The position numbers and the translations under genes are program-made. This document shows positions 1-4,685 of a DNA stretch of 5,411 bases, piece after piece. The DNA is from CAYXOX01 sp964466745 (GTDB taxonomy: Bacteria > Pseudomonadota > Alphaproteobacteria > Rhodobacterales > Rhodobacteraceae). The stretch is taken from NCBI GenBank assembly GCA_964466745.1, contig CAYXOX010000178.1, positions 1-5,411 on the forward strand, given 5' to 3'. Numbering within the stretch: the first letter of the stretch is position 1; every line of letters starts with the position of its first letter. The notes below the pieces were generated by a model that was not told the origin of the DNA, made no database searches, and saw only the letters and a program-made list of their open reading frames with translations.

Positions 1-702
1 ATCGCGCCGGACGAGACGACCTTCGACTACGTGAAGGGCCGCCCGCACGCGCCGAAGGGCGCACAGTGGGAGGCCGCGCTGGCGTGGTGGAAGACCCTGC
101 ACTCCGACGAGGGCGCCCACTGGGACAAGGAGGTGCTGATCCGCGGCGAGGATATCGCGCCGGTCGTCACCTGGGGCACCAGCCCGGAGGACGTGTTGCC
201 GATCACGGGCGAAGTGCCCGATCCGGCCAGCTTCAAGGGCGGCAAGGTGGACGCCGCGCGCCGCTCGCTGGAATACATGGGGCTCGAACCCGGCACGCCG
301 CTCAGCGAGATCGCGATCGACACTGTGTTCATCGGCTCCTGCACCAACGGTCGCATCGAGGATCTGCGGGCCGCGGCCCAGATCCTGAAGGGCAAGAAGA
401 TCAAGGAGGGGCTGCGCGCCATGGTGGTGCCGGGCTCGGGCCTCGTGCGCGCCCAGGCCGAGGAGGAGGGGCTTGCCGACATCTTCCGCGACGCCGGGTT
501 CGAATGGCGCCTCGCGGGCTGCTCGATGTGCCTTGCGATGAACCCCGACCAGCTCGCGCCCGGCGAGCGTTGCGCGGCGACCTCCAACCGCAACTTCGAG
601 GGCCGGCAGGGCCGCGGAGGGCGCACCCATCTGATGAGCCCGGCCATGGCGGCGGCGGCGGCGGTCACCGGCCGGCTTACGGATGTTCGCGGTCTTCTGT
701 AG
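1..702 (+). CDS. leuC: 3-isopropylmalate dehydratase large subunit (C-terminal half, 5' truncated)
   Basis: LeuC carries the 4Fe-4S cluster and most of the catalytic core of isopropylmalate isomerase, which works with LeuD in the cytoplasm to convert 2-isopropylmalate to 3-isopropylmalate in leucine synthesis. The frame is open from base 1 to the TAG at 700-702, giving 233 residues, about half of the roughly 470 usual for the family, so the start lies left of the window. Three cluster-ligand cysteines are visible: one in GSCTNGR (local residue 114, codon at 340) and two in GCSMC (residues 174 and 177, codons at 520 and 529). Their 60-residue and 3-residue spacing is what the aconitase family expects. 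The downstream SNRNFEGRQGRGGRTHL stretch is the conserved substrate-binding region, and the MSPAMAAAAAVTG ending is typical of LeuC. The last 26 bases overlap the 3' end of an opposing gene, and no intrinsic terminator is visible at the junction. The identification is firm. Confidence 0.97.
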   Translation: MAPDETTFDYVKGRPHAPKGAQWEAALAWWKTLHSDEGAHWDKEVLIRGEDIAPVVTWGTSPEDVLPITGEVPDPASFKGGKVDAARRSLEYMGLEPGTPLSEIAIDTVFIGSCTNGRIEDLRAAAQILKGKKIKEGLRAMVVPGSGLVRAQAEEEGLADIFRDAGFEWRLAGCSMCLAMNPDQLAPGERCAATSNRNFEGRQGRGGRTHLMSPAMAAAAAVTGRLTDVRGLL

Positions 703-1645
703 CGCCGCGGCCGGGGCGCAGGGCAGCGGCGACGGCAAGGGCGAAGATCACCAGACCGAGGATCATCGCGCCGCCGGTCAGCAGCTCGGCTTCGGGCAAG
801 AGGCCGCGCGTGTGCATCGCGGAGTAGGCGATGGCGGCCGTGACCCCGGCGAATGCCGGCAGCGCGAGCCGCAGAGCCCCGGGCGGGGCGCCGGCCCAGA
901 CGTCGAGCCTGCCTTCCGGCGCGCGCCGGAAGGCGAATGCCGTGAAGGCCGCCAGAACCGCAAGCCCCGCCGCGGCCACCTGGAAGCCCGTGGCCCAGAT
1001 CGCCCAGAGCGCGAGGTTCAGCGCGCCGGCCGCCCAGAGCGCCTGCCTGCCTCGCCGCGAGGGGCGGGCCGTGCCACAGGCGAAGAGGAGCGCGTAGCCC
1101 GCCACCAGCAGGGCCACCACCACCGCCGCGAGGCGCGCGAACTCCGCCGGGGGCAGATCCATCCAGGGCAGAACCCAGGTAGACCAGACCGCCCAGCAAA
1201 GCCCGAAGGCCAGCGTGGCGCCGATCGCGGTGGCAAGCCCCGCGCGCAGGGCCAGCGGGTAGAGCGCGAGCCCGAACGCGACGTCCACCACCGCGTGCCA
1301 GGAAATCGCGGTCCAGGCGTAGCTGAAGGGGATGTTTTCGTAGGCCACCGGCACCATCGCCGCCTCGATGCTCCAGCCAAGGAAGGCGCCGGCCAGAAGT
1401 ACGCGCGGCCAGGAGGTCAGCCAGGGTGCGAACCCGGCGTAAAGCACGCCGGTCAACATGTAGAAGGCGAGGAGCTGCGCGGTGACCATCAGGGCGCCGG
1501 GCCCTTCGCTGTCGAGCACGCGACCCACCGGTTCTTCGTTCACGAAGACGAATTCGGAGAAGGCCAGCAAGACCATTGCCGCACCCAGCGCGCGGCCGAC
1601 AAAGCACAGCATGTCCCGTCCGCCGGACGCGGCCCGAACGCTCAT
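677..1645 (-). CDS. Uncharacterised polytopic membrane protein, antisense between leuC and leuD
   Basis: I do not recognise a named family. The protein has 322 residues from the ATG at 1645. A second ATG at 1612 (311 residues) starts just before the first hydrophobic segment and is preceded by a purine-rich GGCGGACGGGAC, so it is a serious alternative start. About ten membrane segments are visible, at roughly residues 13-35, 51-72, 81-101, 107-133, 137-159, 169-190, 201-219, 221-239, in the 250s-270s, and one close to the C-terminus. The most distinctive stretch is around residues 90-125, GWSIEAAMVPVAYEN followed by SYAWTAISWHAVVDVAFG. It places E94, E103, H117 and D121 in or near the membrane, which suggests a functional rather than structural patch (inference). 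The C-terminus is short and charged. Codon use and hydrophobic periodicity support this frame over the longer minus-strand extension beyond 1645, which would run through leuD. It converges on leuC, with its TAA at 677-679 inside the leuC coding region, and diverges from leuD with 129 bp between starts. Function is unknown. Confidence 0.85.
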   Translation of the reverse strand: MSVRAASGGRDMLCFVGRALGAAMVLLAFSEFVFVNEEPVGRVLDSEGPGALMVTAQLLAFYMLTGVLYAGFAPWLTSWPRVLLAGAFLGWSIEAAMVPVAYENIPFSYAWTAISWHAVVDVAFGLALYPLALRAGLATAIGATLAFGLCWAVWSTWVLPWMDLPPAEFARLAAVVVALLVAGYALLFACGTARPSRRGRQALWAAGALNLALWAIWATGFQVAAAGLAVLAAFTAFAFRRAPEGRLDVWAGAPPGALRLALPAFAGVTAAIAYSAMHTRGLLPEAELLTGGAMILGLVIFALAVAAALRPGRGATEDREHP

Positions 1646-1760
1646 CGCTTCGGATTCGTTCTGTTGCCCACGGGCCTGGCGGGCGGGACCGGCCCTCGGC
1701 ATCCCCCCCGCGCGGCGCGCGCGCCCGCACGATCCAGCACAGTCGCCCCCACAGCCGCCC

Positions 1761-1765
1761 AGGAG
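1761..1765 (+). promoter_or_regulatory. Ribosome binding site of leuD
   Basis: AGGAG lies nine bases before the ATG at 1775 and fixes the leuD start. The 129-bp gap upstream (1646-1774) is very GC-rich, with a CG-alternating tract near 1710-1724. I see no convincing -35/-10 pair there in either direction. Confidence 0.85.
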
Positions 1766-1774
1766 ACCTGATAC

Positions 1775-2380
1775 ATGGAAAAGTTCACCACCCTCACCGG
1801 CGTCGCCGCGCCGTTGCCACTCATCAACGTCGACACCGACATGATCATTCCCAAGCAGTTCCTGAAGACGATCAAGCGTTCCGGCCTCGGGCGCAACCTT
1901 TTCGACGAGATGCGCTACGACGAGCAAGGCAACGAGATCGAGAGCTTCGTGCTCAACCAGCCGCAATACCGCGAGGCGGCGATCCTCGTGGCCGGCGAGA
2001 ATTTCGGGTGCGGCTCCTCGCGTGAGCATGCGCCCTGGGCGCTGCTGGATTTCGGCATCCGCTGCGTGATCGCCCCGTCCTACGCCGATATCTTCTTCAA
2101 CAACTGTTTCAAGAACGGCATCCTGCCCATCGTCCTGCCTCAGGAGGAGGTGGACGCGCTGATGACCGACGCCGGCAAGGGCTCGAACGCGCGCATGACG
2201 GTGGACCTCGAGGCCCAGACCGTGACCGACAGCGAAGGCCGGACCTACGCCTTCGAGGTGGATGCGTTCCGCAAGCATTGCCTGCTGAACGGGCTCGACG
2301 ACATCGGGCTCACGCTCGAGAAGGCCGCCGCGATCGACAGTTTCGAGGCGAGCGCGGCGCAATCGCGCCCCTGGGTTTAG
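1775..2380 (+). CDS. leuD: 3-isopropylmalate dehydratase small subunit
   Basis: LeuD is the small, swivelling-domain subunit that pairs with LeuC to form isopropylmalate isomerase, the second step of leucine biosynthesis. The protein is complete at 201 residues, the usual length of bacterial LeuD. Diagnostic motifs are NVDTDMIIPKQFLK (residues 18-31), where the family binds substrate and sets specificity, and ENFGCGSSREHAPWAL (residues 75-90), the conserved GSSREHA loop of aconitase small domains. These are followed by FGIRCVIAPSYADIFFNNCFKNG-type core sequence and a C-terminal dimer segment ending SRPWV. The start is set by the ATG at 1775 with AGGAG nine bases upstream. It is co-oriented with leuC but separated from it by 1.07 kb holding an opposing membrane-protein gene, so a single leuCD message would have to run antisense through that gene. 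No frameshift or missing motif is apparent. Confidence 0.98.
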   Translation: MEKFTTLTGVAAPLPLINVDTDMIIPKQFLKTIKRSGLGRNLFDEMRYDEQGNEIESFVLNQPQYREAAILVAGENFGCGSSREHAPWALLDFGIRCVIAPSYADIFFNNCFKNGILPIVLPQEEVDALMTDAGKGSNARMTVDLEAQTVTDSEGRTYAFEVDAFRKHCLLNGLDDIGLTLEKAAAIDSFEASAAQSRPWV

Positions 2381-2394
2381 CCTGCAGGCTTTTT
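2379..2394 (+). terminator. Weak terminator-like palindrome at the leuD stop codon
   Basis: AGCCTGCAGGCT (2379-2390) is a perfect palindrome that begins inside the leuD TAG. It can fold as a 4-bp AGCC/GGCT stem with a TGCA loop, followed directly by five Ts (2390-2394). The T-run is right for an intrinsic terminator but the stem is short for one. It may instead be a partial or Rho-assisted end, or a chance palindrome. Confidence 0.3.
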
Positions 2395-2436
2395 GGAAGC
2401 TCGAACCCCTTCCCGAACCCTGGAGGCGCTGGGGCC

Positions 2437-2479
2437 GGGGCACGGCGCGCCGGGCGGGGTTCGGCCTGGCGGGTGCCCC
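2437..2479. repeat. 7-bp inverted repeat with a long GC-rich loop
   Basis: GGGGCAC (2437-2443) is the reverse complement of GTGCCCC (2473-2479), with 29 bases between them that include the palindrome GGCGCGCC (2444-2451). There is no T-run after it, so it is a poor intrinsic terminator. In DNA this GC-rich it may be chance, though it could stabilise the 3' end of a leuD transcript. Confidence 0.3.
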
Positions 2480-2581
2480 ACGCCTGCGGCTGCAGCAGGG
2501 CATCAACATCTGGTGTCCTGAACCGGACCGCATACCCCGCCGCCCCACAGACGTGCCGGGCTTGATGCAAAGGCGCACCAG

Positions 2582-2660
2582 TTTCACCATCAATTTGCCT
2601 GAAAGGTTTCGCTAATCTTTCCCGTTCCTTGCGGTCATCGGTGAAAGCAGGCAGAAATTG
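2582..2660. repeat. Two crossing inverted repeats in the AT-richer leader region
   Basis: TTTCACC (2582-2588) pairs with GGTGAAA (2640-2646). CAATTTGCCTG (2591-2601) pairs with CAGGCAGAAATTG (2648-2660) with a two-base bulge. The left arms come in the same order as the right arms, so the two helices cross: they could form alternatives or a pseudoknot, but not a simple nested hairpin. A third short pair, GAAAG (2601-2605) with CTTTC (2617-2621), lies inside. The pairing is read directly from the sequence. Any regulatory role is inference. Confidence 0.35.
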
Positions 2661-2687
2661 GGCAAAACAGAGGCAGCCCGCCATAAT
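2658..2687 (+). promoter_or_regulatory. Candidate promoter for the membrane protein / phosphoesterase pair
   Basis: TTGGGC (2658-2663) and CATAAT (2682-2687) are separated by 18 bases. The -10 matches TATAAT at five of six positions, and the -35 keeps the TTG. Transcription would start near 2694, about 65 bases before the gene. The site lies in the locally AT-rich part of the interval, where a promoter would be expected. The -10 also sits in the loop of an inverted repeat (2677-2694). Confidence 0.4.
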
Positions 2688-2694
2688 CGGCGGG
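2677..2694. repeat. Inverted repeat enclosing the candidate -10 box
   Basis: CCCGCC (2677-2682) and GGCGGG (2689-2694) are perfect reverse complements around the six-base centre ATAATC. The symmetric arms flank the candidate -10, the placement of a repressor operator. They could also form a 5' hairpin if transcription began upstream. No T-run follows, so it is not a terminator. Confidence 0.4.
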
Positions 2695-2742
2695 AGACAG
2701 GTGGAACAGCGGCGCGGCACAGTATCGCGCCCGGCCAGGTCG

Positions 2743-2748
2743 AAGGGA
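2743..2748 (+). promoter_or_regulatory. Ribosome binding site of the 2759 gene
   Basis: AAGGGA lies ten bases before the ATG at 2759 and seven bases before the adjacent in-frame GTG at 2756. Both starts are compatible with it and differ by one residue. Confidence 0.6.
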
Positions 2749-2758
2749 TCGAGCGGTG

Positions 2759-3595
2759 ATGACACGGCTTCCGGGCGCAATCGTGCGCGCGTTCCTCATC
2801 GTCCTGCTTATCGCCACGCCGGCGCTCCTGCTGCCCCATTCCACCGCCGATTCAATCCAGGTCACCGCGCTCGTGGCGGTGTTCGCCGCCGCGCTCACCC
2901 TCGTCGAGTACAACGCCGAGTACCCCGGGCTCGTGGAATTCCGCGATGCGCCCCCCTTCAACCGGGTGAGGTTCCTCAGCCTCGCGGTGACCGTCTACCT
3001 CCTTACGGTGATTGCCCGCGGGGAGGTCGTGCCGACGGAGTTCTCGCTGCTCGTTTCGTCCATCGGAGCGCTGATCGGGCACTCGATCGATTTCTCCTAT
3101 TCGCCGGTGCGCCTCGTGGTGCTGATGATGCCCCCCGATACGGACCCGTTGCTGATCGCGCAGGTCCGGACCGCCGCGGGGCTTTCGTATCTCGTCTCGC
3201 TCGTTTCCCTCGCGGTGTTTCTCATCGTGCTGCGCCTTCACGGCTGGCCGTCGCGTTCGGGGGCGTTCAACGTCTGGGTCAACCTGCCCACCTTCGATCC
3301 GACCGCCGGCGGCGATGTGGTTGCGCGCCTCACCCGCGACGCGCGCGTCAACGTCGCGCTGGGCTTTTTGCTGCCTTTCGCCATCCCCGCCTTCGTGAAG
3401 CTGGCCTCCGACCTCTTCGATCCGGTAAGCCTTTCCAATCCGCAGACGCTGATCTGGACGATGACGGCATGGGCCTTCCTTCCCGCCAGCCTGTTCATGC
3501 GCGGCATCGCCATGGGGCGCGTGGCGCAGATGATCGAGGAAAAGCGCCGCGAGGCCTATCACAAGGCCCGCGCCGACGGCGTGCTCGTTATCTGA
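2759..3595 (+). CDS. Uncharacterised multi-pass membrane protein
   Basis: I do not recognise a named family. The protein has 278 residues from the ATG at 2759 (279 if the GTG at 2756 is used). About seven membrane segments are visible, at roughly residues 7-25, 34-51, 70-86, 95-112, 142-160, 199-217 and 231-251. A hydrophilic stretch between segments five and six (about residues 163-197) contains NVWVNLPTFDPTAGGD and may form an extramembrane domain. The tail MIEEKRREAYHKARADG is positively charged and helical, and probably cytoplasmic by the positive-inside rule. Other polar features near the membrane are EYNAEYPGLVEFRDAP after segment two and the HSIDFSYSP turn after segment four. I see no transporter, kinase or protease signature. 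The stop at 3593-3595 overlaps the probable CTG start of the next gene, implying one operon and possible translational coupling. A candidate promoter lies about 70 bp upstream. Confidence 0.85.
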   Translation: MTRLPGAIVRAFLIVLLIATPALLLPHSTADSIQVTALVAVFAAALTLVEYNAEYPGLVEFRDAPPFNRVRFLSLAVTVYLLTVIARGEVVPTEFSLLVSSIGALIGHSIDFSYSPVRLVVLMMPPDTDPLLIAQVRTAAGLSYLVSLVSLAVFLIVLRLHGWPSRSGAFNVWVNLPTFDPTAGGDVVARLTRDARVNVALGFLLPFAIPAFVKLASDLFDPVSLSNPQTLIWTMTAWAFLPASLFMRGIAMGRVAQMIEEKRREAYHKARADGVLVI

Positions 3596-4581
3596 GGGCG
3601 GCGCTCGCCGGGCTTTGGCTCGGACTTCTCGCCACCCTGCCGGCCGCCGCGGAAACCCTGCGGCTTGCCTATTATCACACCGAGATGAACCGCGAGGGCC
3701 CGGGCCTCCTGCTGCGCGATCTGCTGGAGGGCGATCCCCGCGGAGAGGCCGCCGCACGCCTCGTGGCCGGGGCGGCGCCCGACGTTCTGGTGCTCGGCGG
3801 GTTCGACTACGATGCGACAGGCGCCGCGCTCGAAGCCTTCGCCGCAGCCATCGAGCGGGCGGGGCACGCGCTACCCCACCGCTTCGCCCTCCGGCCCAAC
3901 ACCGGGCGCGCCACCGGCCTCGATCTCGACGGCGACGGGCGGCTTGGCGGCCCGGGCGATGCCCAGGGCTACGGGCGCTTCGCCGGCGAGGGCGGCCTTG
4001 CCGTACTCTCGCGCCATCCCGTGGAGGGCGCGGCCGTTCAGGACCTCTCCGCGCTTCTCTGGGCCGAGGTTCCGGGCAGCCTGTTCGGGCCCGAACCCGA
4101 CGCCAGCGCCGCGGTGCAGAGGCTCTCCACCACCGCCCATTGGGATGTGCCGGTGCGCGCCCCGGGCGGCGAGCTCCGGCTGCTTGTCTTTCACGCCACG
4201 CCGCCCGTGTTCGATGGGCCCGAAGACCGCAACGGTCGCCGCAACGCCGACGAGATCCGGCTCTGGCAAAGCTACCTCGACGGGCGGATCGCCGGCTTCG
4301 CGCCCCCTCAGGAGCGCTTCGTGATCCTGGGAACCGCAAATCTCGACCCCGAGCTGGGCGACGGGCGCCGCGAAGCCATGCGCGCCCTTCTCGCCGATCC
4401 GCGGCTGCAGGATGCGATGCCGCCCGGCCCCACGGCGCGCTTCGCCGCCCCCGGCCCTCTGAGGGTGGATGTCCTGCTGCCCTCGGTCGATTGGCGCGTG
4501 ACGGGTGCCGGGCTCGAATGGCCGCCCGAGGGCAGCGCCGCCGGCCGCCATGCGCTGCTCTGGGCAGACCTCGCGCGATAG
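3592..4581 (+). CDS. Exported endonuclease/exonuclease/phosphatase-superfamily protein
   Basis: This is a predicted secreted or periplasmic member of the EEP (DNase I-like) fold; its substrate is unknown. From a CTG start (329 residues) it opens with a textbook signal peptide: MRAALAGLWLGLLATLP, then AAA before E21. The mature domain begins with strand LRLAYYHTE and the GPGLLLRDLL helix. It continues through APDVLVL (about 62-68), FDYD (71-74), EGGLAVLSR, FHATPPVFDGPEDRNG (from 200), VILGTANLDP (244-253), RVDVLLPS and the terminal GRH (H320) before LLWADL. H201, D212, N218, N250 and H320 fit EEP core positions. Compared with the canonical motifs, the first-strand Asn is H29, the usual Gln-Glu pair is G69-G70, and GDxN is GTAN at 247-250, so activity may be reduced or altered. 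An acidic DLDGDGRLGGPGD loop (111-123) resembles a calcium-binding loop. No ATG, GTG or TTG in frame lies near the signal peptide. The CTG forms a CTGA overlap with the previous stop. The next in-frame ATG at 3685 would remove the signal and first strand. Confidence 0.8.
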   Translation: MRAALAGLWLGLLATLPAAAETLRLAYYHTEMNREGPGLLLRDLLEGDPRGEAAARLVAGAAPDVLVLGGFDYDATGAALEAFAAAIERAGHALPHRFALRPNTGRATGLDLDGDGRLGGPGDAQGYGRFAGEGGLAVLSRHPVEGAAVQDLSALLWAEVPGSLFGPEPDASAAVQRLSTTAHWDVPVRAPGGELRLLVFHATPPVFDGPEDRNGRRNADEIRLWQSYLDGRIAGFAPPQERFVILGTANLDPELGDGRREAMRALLADPRLQDAMPPGPTARFAAPGPLRVDVLLPSVDWRVTGAGLEWPPEGSAAGRHALLWADLAR

Positions 4582-4615
4582 GCCGGCCGCGCCCGCGATG
4601 GCCTGCCGCCGCCGC

Positions 4616-4644
4616 TTGACCGCCGCCGCGCCCGCCGCTACCCC
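4616..4644 (+). promoter_or_regulatory. Candidate promoter of leuB
   Basis: TTGACC (4616-4621, within CTTGACC) matches the -35 consensus at five of six positions. It is followed after 17 bases by TACCCC (4639-4644), a poor -10 keeping only the leading TA. A strong CTTGAC with a weak GC-rich -10 is common in this bacterial group. The site fills the 104-bp gap between the phosphoesterase stop and leuB, and would let leuB be expressed apart from the upstream pair. Confidence 0.35.
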
Positions 4645-4670
4645 GCGCGAGCGCGCCGCGCCCCAGATTC

Positions 4671-4676
4671 AAGGAG
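4671..4676 (+). promoter_or_regulatory. Ribosome binding site of leuB
   Basis: AAGGAG lies nine bases before the ATG at 4686. The local string AGGAGACC also occurs before leuD at the same spacing. It fixes the leuB start. Confidence 0.85.
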
Positions 4677-4685
4677 ACCGCCCCG

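Larger units (their letters stand above)
2381..2758. other. Noncoding stretch between leuD and the next gene
   Basis: This 378-bp interval has no credible gene on either strand. The open frames crossing it are composition-driven extensions of, or shadows over, leuD and the following gene. Its left part (to about 2560) is GC-rich like the rest of the window and contains a long-loop inverted repeat. Its right part (about 2563-2700) is clearly less GC-rich than its surroundings and holds crossing inverted repeats and a plausible promoter. The composition shift and repeat density suggest a regulatory leader rather than a decayed gene (inference). Confidence 0.7.

Noticed and set aside
1710..1724. 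CG-alternating tract upstream of leuD as a Z-DNA or regulatory element.
   Set aside because: It is short and within what such GC-rich sequence gives by chance, with no symmetry or partner site.
27..1730. A 567-residue minus-strand open frame.
   Set aside because: It is shadow coding of leuC and the opposing membrane gene. The product is low-complexity Arg/Ala/Gly/Pro sequence with no domain.
677..2593. N-terminal extension of the minus-strand membrane protein to 638 residues.
   Set aside because: The extension runs antisense through leuD and has no membrane-protein character. Plausible starts with hydrophobic sequence right behind them are at 1645 and 1612.
2310..2780. A 156-residue minus-strand open frame covering the leuD-to-2759 intergenic region, a possible hidden gene.
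   Set aside because: It has no good ribosome binding site and proline/arginine-rich composition, it overlaps the leuD 3' end and the next gene's start, and it would lie antisense to the candidate promoter.
2629..4581. A 650-residue open plus-strand frame running through the membrane-protein gene into the phosphoesterase-like gene.
   Set aside because: Its first 320 or so residues are arginine- and proline-rich and are an out-of-frame shadow of the membrane-protein gene in GC-rich DNA. Recognisable protein begins only at the signal peptide near 3592.
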